A stretch of 64,000 bases of DNA, taken from NCBI GenBank assembly GCA_002118135.1, contig BDIU01000134.1, positions 62,570 through 126,569 of the forward strand. Reading direction: 5' to 3'. A model generated the notes under the pieces. It made no database searches. It was not told the DNA's origin and worked only from the letters and a program-made list of their open reading frames with translations. How positions within the stretch are numbered: position 1 is the stretch's first letter; every line of letters starts with the position of its first letter. The translations under genes were made by a program, and so were the position numbers. The DNA is from Trebouxia sp. TZW2008 (Eukaryota > Chlorophyta > Trebouxiophyceae > Trebouxiales > Trebouxiaceae). This document shows, piece after piece, positions 1 to 12,900 of the stretch.

Positions 1-466
1 TGAGTATAGTGTTTGAAATCAATGCAGCTTGTACACTGTAGAGAAGATTTGGCTGCGTGCACTGAAAGAACAGAGCTACTACTGTCAGTGTAAAGCTGCT
101 CAGCTTGTCAAGCCGTCGGCATGTGTTACTGTGACAAGAAACTGTGAAGGCAAGGGCCAAGCACAATAATTCGCTCCATTGCAAACTCGTGAAAGGACAA
201 TGTATTAACACTTTCCGCCCGCCTGAAGCAAGCTTGCTGGACTTCTCCTCATTCATGTCGGCAGTTTCAGGCCTATCAGATGGTCGTCTGTAGCGTTGAG
301 CACTACTGAACCACTTACTGCCATGTAGCAATGCCTTGATACTGCAGAGCATTCAGCTGGCAGATCGGCTGGTTTCGGAGCGTGACACAAGCTTGGTAAG
401 ACCACCTTGAGCGGACAAACCTTGCGCTTCAAAGAACTTTGACACCGTTGATTATTGCGCTGGACA
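1..466. other. upstream flank, no gene seen
   Basis: I see no supported gene here. A minus-strand open frame of 94 codons (253-537) has no recognisable family and overlaps the 5-prime end of the methyltransferase gene. Bases 22-43 recur exactly at 7241-7262 inside the MAPKKK gene. Confidence 0.5.
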
Positions 467-1923
467 ATGTTGCTCGTGCCCTGCGAGCGCACATTTTGTG
501 GACAGCATGCCACAAGCACTGACTCGCGAATACACAAGCACCAAGATAGGTTTCAGCTCAAACTCACCAGTCAACCCCAAGCACGACATCTGCTGCGCCA
601 GCGCGCTGCCCGGAATATGCAGCCGACACCAGCAACTCGACGAGACTTGCTAGCAAGCACCATATCTGGTCTACTTTGTTTGCTGTGCTGCGATCAAAGC
701 ATCCGCTCAAGTCAGTGTGACAACTCGACACCCTGTTCAGGTCGCAGGCGGGTGCGGCAACATCTGTGCCTGCAGTGGAGGTGTTGGCAGTTCACAGAAT
801 CGATGGAAGTGGTATGATAAGTACTTTGCGTATAGCATGGCTTTCGGCATGCAAAGCTATGAAGAAGAGTTGGCTGCTTGCAAACGAAGTCTTTTTGCTG
901 ACTTACTTCAAACATCCACTTCGAGCCTTCTAGAAGTTGGCATAGGTACAGGACCAAACTTCAAGTACTATTCCGGACATCAGGTAGTGCGTTCAAGCTG
1001 GACATCTCATGCTGTGTTTGCTGTCGAGCATTTTATGTGGTCTTGAGCAAGCTTGAGACACACATACAGGACATGAAAGTGGTTGGGCTAGATCCAAATC
1101 CTGAGATGGAGCTGTATGCAAATCAAGCAGCAGATGCAGCTGGTCTGAGTCAGCAACAGGTTCAGCTGTTGCCAGGTGTGGCAGAGCAAATGCCTGTTGC
1201 TGATCACTCCCAGGATGCAGTGGTGTGCACATTGGTATGCAACGATGCTAACTTCGATTGCACATTGTGGCATGCAGATGTCAGCAAGTAGTCTCTGTGC
1301 TTGGCTCAGCATGTTTGCCTTGGGACGCATGAGGACATTCTGGGCTGCCAAACTCCCTCAAATCTGTAGACACCACTTGCCATTGCTCAGACCAATATTC
1401 TAGCTAGCTGACCACAGCATGCACAGGATTCCCAGTTGTCTTTGTGCCAACACACAAACTGACAATGCAGCAAGCACATCCAGAAGCAAAGCTTGTCAGT
1501 AATCTTGATTGCCAATGCAAGCGTCAAAAGGTCCTTGACCGTCTGATGTACCATCACAACTTCCAGAATGCAACAAGCAAAAGTGTACAGGGCAAAGCTT
1601 GTCACCGATCATGCATGCTTCTGCAGGTGCTGTGTTCTGTTCCCAGTGTGCAAACAGCTCTGCAAGAGATCAAGAGGGTGTTGAAACCAGGTGGCAAGTT
1701 GCTCTTCATAGAGCATGTGGCTGCTTCAAAAGGCCAGCTAAGATTGTTACAGAATCTGCTGAATCCTCTGCAGCAAGCTGCAGCAGATGGGTGCCATCTC
1801 AATCGAGACACACTCAAATCTGTCCAGTCTGCTGGGTTTGCTTCTGTCAATGCAAGCAATTTCACTGTGCCTGGACTGGGCTTGATAGGGCCTCATGTTG
1901 CAGGCATAGCCACAATGGCCTGA
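467..1923 (+). CDS. SAM-dependent methyltransferase, METTL7-like
   Basis: Class I S-adenosylmethionine-dependent methyltransferase of the plant/METTL7-like group; the substrate cannot be told from sequence. Exons I can fix are ~798-983, 1070-1234 and 1627-1923, all joining in phase 0. They carry the SAM-binding motif I (LLEVGIGTGPNF), the post-I acidic residue (VVGLDPNPEM), motif II region (AVVCTLVLCSVPS, formed across the second splice) and the RVLKPGGKLLFIEH strand-turn typical of the family. The 5-prime part is less certain: an ATG at 467 opens a frame containing ATRRDLLASTISGLLCLL, which resembles a bipartite plastid/lumen transit signal, but a short intron near 715-790 is needed to join it to the catalytic frame. 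ATG 617 is an alternative start. The 3-prime neighbour is convergent. Confidence 0.82.
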
Positions 1924-2321
1924 GGCTTGCTGCATGTGCCTCTGACAGTCTGACAGAAAGACATTGCAGCATCACGACACATGATCACTTTTGTTTGAGT
2001 GTCACAAGGCAGACCTCATGACCAGACAGGGTTGGAAGATGAAGTAAGACTCATCTGATTCTGTGACATGCTTTGGAGTTGGTACTCACCAAGAGAGCAA
2101 TATGTGCAAGTTACAGAGAGCTGTTGGCACCATAAGTCAGAGTTTGGACGTGAATGTTGATAATCGTTGACATTCCCTGTGTCAATCTGTGCTATCACAC
2201 CATGACTGCGGTAGTACTCTGCTTGTAAATATGCGGCTGGCAGTTTGCTGTGCAGTATGGCCTCTATCGAGTGCAATCTGATGCTGGCATTTCAACAAGG
2301 CCAGAGCTCCAGTCGAGCTTT
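1924..2321. other. convergent intergenic spacer
   Basis: About 400 bases between the methyltransferase stop and the stop of the oppositely oriented phosphoesterase gene. I see no gene or clear repeat; it should hold both 3-prime ends. Confidence 0.5.
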
Positions 2322-3194
2322 TCATTGCAGCTGCACGTTGAAGCCAGGGTTGAATCTGACTCCCTCGCCTGGATACCCCACTTGATTGGAGCAAACTCGC
2401 ACGCCATTAATCTGCTGATCGCTGCTGTAATGAGTATGCCCAAACATCCACAGCGCAACTGGCGGTTTGCACAGGTACTCTAAATCAGTACAGAATGCTG
2501 AGGAGAGTGGACTACATTTGTGTTGAGGATGTGAGATGCCATTGAAACTGGGCGCATGATGTGTCATAACTATAGCTTGCTTTCCTGCTGCTTCCACCTT
2601 TGAAAGCTCCTGCTGAAGCCATGCGAGCTCTTCAGCATGCACTTGGTTGTTGCGCTCCACAGTCCATGCATTGATGTGTGTGTAATCTGCTAGCATGGCC
2701 ATGATCATAGGACGCTGCTTCTGTGAGACATGACTCCATAGTGTGCATCCCAGAACAATGTAGTCATCACCCAGCGCGACTGCAGATTTGCTGAGGTACT
2801 TCAGCTTGGTTGGATGAGTTGCACAGATGTCACTGATAAGGGCATCAGCTTCTTCTGGTGTTCGGCCATAACAGCTATGATTGCCTTTCAGCACAAATAC
2901 TTGATCAATTCGAGCCGCCTGAAAGTGGAGAAAGTCCTTGTACACTTTGGTGCTGGGGTTTCCTATGTCTCCAAGAAGGCAAAGGTGCGGTGCTGTCACA
3001 GGAAAGTCAAATCCTTTGCCGCTGCGCTTGAATTCAAGATGGATATCAGACAAAATCTGCGTGAAGGAAAGTTATGAATTCAGGCTACTCAACTGCAGTG
3101 ATTGCTCCAACTGCCATGCAAAACTCAAATCTGAAATGGCTATGCTGAGGGTCACCTGCAAACAAGGCCTGGGTTGAGCTGCTGCGTTGCCCAT
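2322..3194 (-). CDS. calcineurin-like metallophosphoesterase
   Basis: Predicted 257-residue metal-dependent phosphoesterase. Two exons on the minus strand: 3194-3156 (ATG in MGNAAAQPRPCLQ) and 3056-2322, separated by a 99-nt GT..AG intron; the join gives LQILSDIHLEF in phase 0. Metal-binding blocks are visible in order: DIHLEF (D-x-H), LLGDIGN (GD), LKGNHSCYG (GNH), VMTHHAPS, and GHTHYSSDQQINGVRV (GHTH). The usual acidic residue after GNH is replaced by Ser, which is unusual but the N and H ligands remain. No signal peptide or membrane segment is seen, so it is probably soluble; the substrate is unknown. The N-terminal MGN could in principle be myristoylated. The gene is divergent from the MAPKKK. 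Confidence 0.85.
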
Positions 3195-3972
3195 GGCCAA
3201 ACAGGTGGGTCTACGTCGTGCTTGCAGGTAGTGGCGAGGTGTGGTCAATGACCCTGAAGTCAGGTTAATGTAGCCGGCCTTACATCCCAACAGGCACATC
3301 AGTCACCCAGCTCTGAAGACAAAATGACACCAAAGTGTCCTTGTGAGCCAGCATGCCACCTCAAGAGAGTCTGGCAGGTGCTCGCAGTAATCCTGTTTGT
3401 CCGTCTGCCAGGCCAGAAAGGTCAACAGACAGACTGTACACATGGCATGGACATTCTTCAAGACTGCGCCCTGCCTGGCTGCTGTGGCTACACCCAAGAG
3501 GTTGTGGAAACTATGATGGCGACAGATGTGCACGTCGCGACTGTGCCACGTGCAAGACCAGTAGATCACAACTTACAGCTGCATTGTGATGCTGTACACA
3601 AGCCGTGCTTGCGAATTGGAGAGTGTGAGAGCTTGATCACACTGTTAGCAGTCGAGGTTACTAATTGCAGAATTGTCAAAGTTTTGTAGCACAGGCCTTT
3701 GACTTGCAGAGCACAATTTGACTCCAAGATTGCTCCGTCTTGAGATCCGCAACGCCTGCAGGCTGAAATTCGCTTTGGTGAATGCTCTCCCGAAGTCCTG
3801 ACTGGTGAGCGGGAAACGATCAAGCAATCTTTCAAGACGGCAACAGTTTGAGGCTTCGACTTGACATGCCGATAAGCTGAAAGAGCCGCTCTTCAGCGTA
3901 GTGTCCAGCTCAAATGTCACTTTCTGATTGAAAGGTGTCCAACCACCAAAGGTGCAAAGCTGACAACCCATC
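3195..3972. promoter_or_regulatory. divergent promoter region, phosphoesterase / MAPKKK
   Basis: 778 bases lie between the start codons of two divergently transcribed genes. Several short open frames occur on both strands but none resembles a family. Promoter function is inferred only from position; I cannot name a specific box. Confidence 0.45.
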
Positions 3973-6900
3973 ATGGGCAATCTATGCAGTCAGTTGCAAG
4001 TGCATGATCCAGAGACATACCATCAGGTATCGCGCTTTTGACATGCTATGCTTGTGACATGTATAGTGGCTCTCAGAAGCTGGAAATGTGACAAACATGG
4101 CTGTTGCACCCCATGGCTGCAGTCAGGTTGGGAGCAGCCAGCTGGTGTTGTGACCTTAGAGCCTGCAAGATCTAGTGGATATGTTGAAAATAGCCCTACC
4201 AGACAGAGCGTCGTAAGTGATGCTGACACACATCAGGCATCGTCAGCACACAGCAGCAATCCACACACTGGCTGTGCTGCAGGGATCAGCACGCTTCAGA
4301 GCTGCACAGCAACCAGGTGAGGGTGCCTTGCAGCAGGAGCGGGTGCAGACCTCGCCACATCGCCCTGTGCGGCAAAAGACATCATCCGGCTCTGGTAGTG
4401 GTTCCAATGGCGGCATTGCCCTCACAGGTGAGCAGCCGTCACACTATGAATTGCACGATGCTAGTGCCCGGACTCAATCATTGCTTAGCGTCACCAAAAT
4501 TTGAATGTGCTTTAGCTGCATGGCATGACATACAGGGAACGCATATCTTGTGGCCAGCCAACTTATTGACCAACGCTCTGGTATATGGTTTGAATGATGC
4601 AACAACAAGCTTGCAAAGCATCAATAATGTCACACAATATTGCTATGCCAGCACAGCCCTGCTTGCTTCAAGCTGGTCAGGCTGAGTTTGTGATTTGTTG
4701 TTTGCAATGTGGCTGCATTGTTGCGCATGCCATAGAGTGTGCTGTCTGCAATGCACAGAAGCCAGAATCTACATTACTGAGCGTGACTAATATTGTGTTC
4801 GGTGTAATGCAGACAAACCCAAGCTGATTCCAGAAGTCAATGCTAGCATCAACAGCGCTCCATCAGGTAAGCAGCAACATCTGCAGCCCAGGATTGTCCA
4901 ATGTTCTGCTTGATACTGATCTGATGCCTTGGGTTGCTCGTCTGGTCTGTCTTTGCTGTTGCTTGTGACATGCTGCAGCTGTGAGCTCCGTCAGAAAGAG
5001 GCTCTGTGTGTACTGTCTAATTTTTGGACGCCTCACCTACGGCCGTGCTAGCTGAGGGGTTCCACGTGCACGTCAGGGTTCCCCGCGAACCCTGCGAACC
5101 CTGCGTGCCTGACGTTCAAACCCTGTCACAGGCAGGTGAGTCGTCCCAACATGTTTAGACAGTTTTTACGTTAGTGTCAGCCTCCACGCTTTTGTCTGTA
5201 TTACAGCAAAGAGCAGAACGTGCAGCATTAGCATATATACCGGGCTATACCAGGCAGATTGCCAGGGCTTGAACAGTCCAGATGTGATTTGTGCAAAATT
5301 GCGGGCAGCAAACAAGCAGCTGAGCAACCAATACCAGACAGGCAGGCAGTGCAGCCTCCTAAGAGGCTTCAAATCACAACAAGGCTCCTTTCCCAAACTT
5401 GACTTTTCCAGTCAATGCGTCAGATCACAGCGATGCAGCAGCAGCTGCCTGTATCATAACAGCAGAGAAAGAACAAACAGCTGCGTAAAAGCCAAGAAAA
5501 GTCTGATAGAAGCCAAAACCAGTCGTCTTTAGTACAAGCAGCTTTCCAGATGCTATCTATCAGCAGTCATGGCCCAGTCTGCAGAGATACGCAAGAACAG
5601 AGCATCACTGCTGCACTTCATCAACAGGCATGGCACTGATGCAAGACTGTAAAGCGCCTTCAGCTGACCAAGTTCAGGATGGTAGAGATCAGACCACCAA
5701 CCTGAACCCAGCTCTTCAGACCCACTGAACACCCAACCTCAGATGCAAGGACTTGAAACTGTCAGGTCTCAATGGCATGGAGGAGGACTCTGTGTTTTGT
5801 GTCAAGTGCAACATGCATTGCAGCCAGCCAGCCTAATCATAGAAGTGGTGTGAAGCTTGTGAAACACTGTAGCGAACTGACCAAGGCCAGCAAGCAGAAG
5901 CGAGACCCTGTTCTGTGTGAACTGCTGCAACCAAATAGTCATGTCGTAGTACCCAGGGTCAAGACTTGTGTTGAGTGCAGACTGCATCCCAGCCAGCAGG
6001 CCTGACCGCAGTGCAGTGGGCAGTAGCCGAGTGGAACGCTTCCCAGTGGGAGAGAAGATCAACTGGCAGATTGGAGAGATGGTAGGGGCAGGGGCCTTTG
6101 GCCGGGTCTATCTGGGGCTGAACAACGACACTGGCCAGCTCATGGCAGTCAAACAGGTAGGCATGCAGCTGCATAATTTAGACCAACGATTTACTTGCGG
6201 CACAAATGCTCGAAAGTTGATACAATGTGTCATCTCGGCGTCCCAAAGCTTGCTTATCAGTGCGATTTTGGGAGTCTGCTTCCAGATCACCAACCAAGAA
6301 AACAGGTGGGCCTGACAGCACATACACATTAGAGATTCAGTATGCTGTCAGCAGTTGTGAAAGAGCACATGAGATCAGAGCAGACTGCTGATATGCTGGT
6401 TGCTGTTACCTGACATAGCTGTTATGCAAAAGAAGATAGTTCAGAGTGCAAGCTGACCAGAAATTCATATGACCTGCACACTGGTTAGTTCTGCCTTACA
6501 CGAAAAAGTGCCTGCTTCTCATCAGCTGATCAGTAAAGCAGTACGGCAGGCAAAGCCTTGCATGGCACAACTAGATTAGCTCGACTTCAAACCCAATCAA
6601 CTTGCTTGCAGACTTGCTTCTTACAGGCTCCTTGTCAACACTTGCCAACCTTCAGCGCAGGAGCTGATCAGTAAACAGGTGCGGCAGGCAAAGCCTTGCA
6701 TGGTAGAACTAGATTAGCTCAACTTCAAACCCAATTCACTTGCTTCTGGCCTTGCTTAAAAATTGATTCATGGCTTGGATATCAGACGTCCCTACAAAGA
6801 CGCTCAGAACAAGACCGCCTGGCGAAACAAGAACTGAGCTACACACGTCTAGCACATGTGCTAAAATATGCAACTGTTGTCGTTGATATCATTCTCATTA

Positions 6901-9900
6901 TTGCTGTCATTGTTATCCTTCATCTTCAAGGCTCCATGTCAAGCACCTGCCCACCTTCTGTGCAGGTGCTGATCAGTAAGGAGCCAACAGTGGCAGGAAA
7001 GGTGGCAGCCCATGTGGCGGGGCTGGAGGATGAGCTGGGGCTGCTCAAGAGGTTGGACCACCCCAACATTGTCAGATACCTGGTCAGTAGCTGATCACAG
7101 TGAATCACCATACTCGTCTTCTCACTGCTTGATACTGTCAACCACGACTGTGCTGGGGATTTTGTATTGGCCCCAGCGTATTGTGTGTTTCACAATTTCC
7201 GCATCTTTTACCAGAACTTGCTGAGTAGACTGTTTGCAACATGCAGCTTGTACACTGTAGAGCAGAATCAGCGCCTGCATGCATGCATAGCATGCTGCAG
7301 CTGACATGTTTACAATAGTGTTGGCAAGTGACACACATTGCTGGCAAAGTCACCGTATCTGTTCAGCATTGACTGTGTGCCTCTGTGCATAGCATGTTGT
7401 AGCTGGCATGTATGCAATCTTGTTGACAGGTGACACACATGACTGGAAAAGCGACTGTGAGTGTTCAGCATTGACCGTGTGCGCGCAGGGTACAGAAAAG
7501 ACAGATGAGACGCTGAACATCTTCTTGGAATATGTGCCTGGAGGGTCTATTGCCTCCCTGCTGGCTAAGTTTGGTAAGATCCTCTCATGCTCATTTGCCC
7601 GGTACAATGCACCAGAGAGGTCGCTCTGAGAACGGAAAGTTGCTAGTGCGCATTGAGGGGAATCCACGTCATGACGATTTGACACCCCTCATGCTCATTG
7701 CCCTGCACAATGCACCACAAATGCTTACTGAACTATACACCATTTGCACCATCAATTCATTGTTAGAATGTACTATACACCATTTGCACCATCACTTCAT
7801 CGATTAAATGTACTATACACCATTTGCACCATCAATTCATCGTTTAAATTTACTATGCACCACTTGCACCATCAATTCATCGTTTAAATGTACTACACAC
7901 CATTTGCACCATCGATTCATCATTTAAATGTACTATGCACCATTTGCACAATCAATTTGTCGTTTAAATGTACTATACACTATTTGCACCACCACTTCAT
8001 CATGCACATGTACTATACATTACTTGCACCATCACTTCATTGTTTACGTGCTTTCTAGTGAGGTCTCCCAACTTTGCCAGGACACCATCACTTGACTTGC
8101 TACAAGCATCCTTCTGCATGAGTGCCTGACTTTCTGCGTGCTTGCCTGCATTCCAACAGTTCCTTGCTGTATCCTTGGACTGCATTGTGCCTTGTCACAA
8201 TTGGCACCCACCAAGCTCAGGGCCAACCTTATGTAACTACGCTTATCTTCTGTGCTTGAAATTGAACAACAATGAGATCCCTGCATCAGCAACACATCTT
8301 ATGCCATGATCTCAGCGTGACTTCATTCTACAGGCGCATGCAAGGATACAGTAGTGAAGGTGTACAAACGTCAGTTCCTGCTAGGCTCACAGTATCTGCA
8401 CAGGGCCCACACCATGCACCGTGACATCAAGGGCGCCAACATCTTGGTGGATAAGGCTGATTGTTAACCCTCCCTGCCAACAGCTAGATTGTGACTCTGT
8501 TGTACAGGGGCATTCAAGGAGACAGTGGTGAAAGTGTACTGCCGCCAGATCTTGCTAGGCCTGGAGTATCTGCACAAGAACCACATCATGCACCGTGACA
8601 TCAAAGGTGCCAACATCTTGGTGGACAATGCTGGCCGTGTCAAGCTGGCTGACTTTGGAGCATCCAAGCAGATAGAAGATCTGGTCACAATAGGTGAGCC
8701 TGCCTCTGACCTCAGGCTAGAAGAAGAAGCATATCATACAGTAGTCTCTCAATATAATGACTGCGCTAGTTACCAAGAGAATGGTCCTTACATCGAATTG
8801 TTCTTACTCAGAAATACCACTGTAGTCAGAATGCAGTGCTTGGTTCCCTGTCGCATCACAGCCAACAAAGCTAATTGCGTTTGCTATGCAATGGAAATGT
8901 CTATACGCCTGTGAGGAGAATGATGACCTGGTCATCATTTGTTTGCCTGCAATGAATCCATGTTTGACATGTCGACTCTGGAAACAAGAGCCTGAAGGGC
9001 GGCCCTACTGGAAGGCCCCTGAGTTCATCATGGAATAGTGCACAACAAGCAGATCAGCACCTGTTCATGTACGACAGTCACTTTTGGGTGTGCCAATCAC
9101 ACGTGGGTGCAACAGCCTCTGACTGTGTGTGCATGCCATCTCTCTGTGTTTGGCCTGCAGACTCTGGGAACAAGAGCATGAAGGGGACGCCCTACTGGAT
9201 GGCCCCTGAGGTCATCAAGCAAACGGGGCACGGCAGGCAGGCTGACATCTGGAGCGTGGGTTGCACTGTCATTGAGATGACCACCGGCAAACCACCCTGG
9301 AGTCAATTCCAGAGTCAGGTAACAGACCCTGGATTCATGTTTGGGGTGATCAGTTCATCCTGTATTCAATTTCAGGGTGAGGTAAGCCAAGCTGGAGCCA
9401 GCCCCAAAGCCAAGCCACCCTGCAATGATCAGACCAGTAAGCACAGATGCTGAGCAGTGCAATCCAATACTCGGTTGAGTCAAAATTTGCAATTTGCCTC
9501 TGAGCTGGCAAAGCGCTGATGTTCACTGCCAAATTGCAAAGTACATGACCAAAGCAGACCATCACTGCAGCTGCTCAACAGTGCAGAACATGACAAGCCT
9601 GTGCAGAAAGTTTCCAAACTTCTTCAAAACAATGTTTGTACTTTACAGGTGTCAGCGCTGTTTCATATAGCCAGCAGCAAAGGCCCTCCACCCATACCCG
9701 ACAACATCTCCCGTGAGTGCCGCGACTTCCTGCTCCTCTGCTTCAACAGGTCAGCACATGTGATATCTGCTGCCTCTCTCACACCTTGACATATGTTTGG
9801 ACATAATGTATGACAGATCTGCCAGTTTTGCAGCATTTGACCAGGTAAATTTGTCGGTCAGCTCAGCCACTGTGAAAAGCTGTATTGAATATATTTGGTC

Positions 9901-12900
9901 CTGGCTATGGTCCTGTATATATGCATGGCATTCTCATGATGACATGTAGCATATAAGCCTGGTGTGCACTGCACAGTGCTGATCTGCTTTCTGTATGTCT
10001 GGGCACTCATTGGTGTCTGATGGTCTTTTCCTCTTTGTATCAATTGGTTGTCATGCAGGGTGCCCAAAGAGCGGCCCAATGCAACTCGGCTGCTGCAGCA
10101 CCCATTCCTAGCGGGGGTGGGTCTGAGGGCGGCTCCCCACCCTGCAGCGCTCACCCTCAATACAGCCATACCCCCCAGGGTGAGCACTCCAAAACCCCTG
10201 CTGCTGCATACAGCAGTAGCTGTGTTGACAGCCCTGAGGAGACTCAACAAAGCAACATGCCTTTCGCCAGCAAACTGTGTCTCACCCATAAAAAGCATCC
10301 AGCACCTGTGTGTTCAGTCACAGACAGCAACAGCCATGATTCAAGAAAATCACATCCAATAAGACACATATCAAGACAGATCAGATGGCATTGACTGCTG
10401 CAGCTGTTGGGTGACTGGCCCTCACCTATCCTGGAGGAGGGGAGCCAGCTGGGCACCGGCTCCACCAGCCCCCAGACCCCCTGGCCCCACCCCTCTGTAG
10501 CCTAGAGGCTGATGCTGCTGAACACTCTGATCAGGCCCTGCAACAAAATTAAAGACAAAGGTATTTACTGCTGCAGTTGCTGGGTGACCTGCCCTCGCCT
10601 ATTCTAGAGGAGAGCAGCCAGCTGGGCACAGCCCCAACCAGCCCCCAGACCCCCCGGCCCCACCCCTCAGCCGAGCGCAGCCTGGAGGCAAAGGCTGCAC
10701 GCCACTTTGCACAAGCCTTGCAACAAAGTGAGTCATGCTCTGTGTCCTCTCCAGCACCTTACAGTACAAAATTTGAAAGCAGCAAGCAAAAAGCAACAAA
10801 TCTGCTTTTCCAGTGGTATTGATGCTGGCAATCAGGATTTGAGTGTGACATCGATGGAATAAGGTCATTATACCTTTCGTGTGAAACATCCTGCCTGCCT
10901 AAGTACCTCCAGCACGTGTCACAAAACTTGTAGGAGGAGTCAATGTACGCTGTGCATGAAATGTCAGACTGAGGATTATGGCAAGTGCTTTCTTTACAGA
11001 GGAAGCTGCGGCGAAGGAGAACAAGGGCGTCAGTGACAGGGCTGCCCCAAACAGCCCTCCTCGTCAGCCCTTCAGGGCATCTCAGGGACCCCAACCCCGC
11101 CCCTGGGGTCAACCCCCACCCCAGCCCCAACCCCAGGCCAAGCCCTGGTCTCAGGCTCAGCAATACCCTGAATGCAATCCCTGGGATCAAGTGCAATCCC
11201 AGCAGCAACACTGGGCCCCAGCTGTGGCCCAGGCTGAGGATGGAGGAAACAGCCAATGGCGACAAGGCCAGGCCACAGCTGGGGAGCAGGCCTCAGCCTG
11301 GGGACCACCGCAACCCACAGCTGTTGGGCAGGGCTCCCACTGGGGTCAAGGACAGGTAAATGATGCTGAAAGACTTTGTCGCGCATGTTTGATAAGAATG
11401 TACTAGACATGCGTGTTCAGCACATGGCTCTCGTTTGAAAGGTGCAGAAAATTGCGTACAAGCTGTTTCAGGACAGGTAATTCACATGTACACCCCATGC
11501 GCTGAAACTTGCTTAGCCTGCATGAAGTGTCACACAGGTCATGATTGCTTGCTTCGTGATGTGTACAGCTGAATGTTGAGACCTGTCTTCCATGCGTGTA
11601 CATCCAAGGAACAGCAAGGTGGGAACAGTCCTTCAGGGAGAATACACTACTGGTATTGTAGAAAATCCTCTTCTCGGTCCAGAAAAGCATGAAGTATGGA
11701 AGTCTCAGGTCGCAGCAAGTTCAGTCAAAAGCAATAAATTGATCTTCTACAATCTTTGTTGAGACACAGCCTCTTCAGAGCACAAGAGGCACAAAGTTCT
11801 TGTTGTTGGACTGCTGCAGAGAGCTGTGCGGCAAGCACAGATACAAGCGCAGCAGAATGCTGGGGCTTGGGGTCCAGCCCCAAACCCCCAGGTACCCCCA
11901 CCCAGGCTCCAAGAGGGGTGCAGAGGGTAGCATGCATGCTAATAAAGCAATGACACAGAAACGCCTATCTCAGGTGCAAAAGGCACAAATTCCTGTTTGT
12001 GTTATGGCTGCAGGGAGCTGTGCGGCAAGCACAGATACAAGCGGAGCAGAGTGCTGGGGCTTGGGGCCCAGCCCCAACCCCCCAGTACGCCCACCCAGGC
12101 CCCAAGAGGGGTGCAGAGGGGTGGGCACCAACCAGTCAAGGACTTTTTGCAGAGTCCTCAGCAGCAATGGTCAGCTCTGCGACTTTGCTTTTTCAATTTG
12201 ACTGCCTGTGACACACAGGCAGCAGTTTGTGCAACCTGGTTTGTCTGGCGTGATCATGCTGCCCATGTGGTCTGATACACTGTTGCAACAAACACCCACA
12301 TGTCCCTTTGTTTCAGATTGCTAGATTGTAGTGCTTGTGGAATGTGTGCATGCAGCAAAGCTTGCACTTTCTGGCTGCTGCTGTGGATCTGGCAGTGCTT
12401 CTTTACGCTGTCAAATCAAGGCATGCCACCTGGTTGGATTGCCGCAATAATACAGGCCTTGATGTTGGTGGTGACAATTCTCTGCAACAAGACATGAATG
12501 CTCTTCTGGCGAGCAATCACTTTCCAAGGACTGGAGCCACAGCCGATTGTCACTGTGTAGATCAGGACAAGCGCTGCCAGGGCCCCAATCTCAAGGCTTC
12601 CTTTTTTGTGAAGACTCATGGAAAAATCAATCAACGGCTTTATGGTGCTGCAGAGCGATGCATTCAACCCAGTAGAGGATCCCGATTCCTTTGATGATGA
12701 TGACATGTATGGCAACAACAGGTACACCCTGCTGCTCCTGGCTCATGCTCATTGACACTATGCATGATGGATCATGTTGTGTGATTCAGCTCTTGTGCAG
12801 GTGATGATGACATGTATGGCAACAGGTACACCCTGCTCCGCCTAGCTCATGCTCGTTGACGTTGTGCATGATGTTGTGTGGTTCAGCTCTTGTGCATGTG

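Noticed and set aside
253..537. Minus-strand 94-codon open frame as a gene
   Set aside because: No family, Cys/Ser-heavy composition, overlaps the methyltransferase 5-prime end.
4048..4320. Long plus-strand frame running through 4048-4320 as one exon
   Set aside because: A two-exon reading (4123-4212 and 4283-4427) with good splice sites fits the downstream phase; the remainder is intron.
5071..5140. tRNA-like GTTCAAACC box in the GC-rich segment
   Set aside because: No acceptor stem, D-arm or matched T-stem can be folded around it; the inverted repeat explains the signal.
7731..8050. Regular 40-bp repeats as a possible CRISPR array
   Set aside because: The units abut with no unique spacers, vary internally, and lie in an intron of a nuclear gene.
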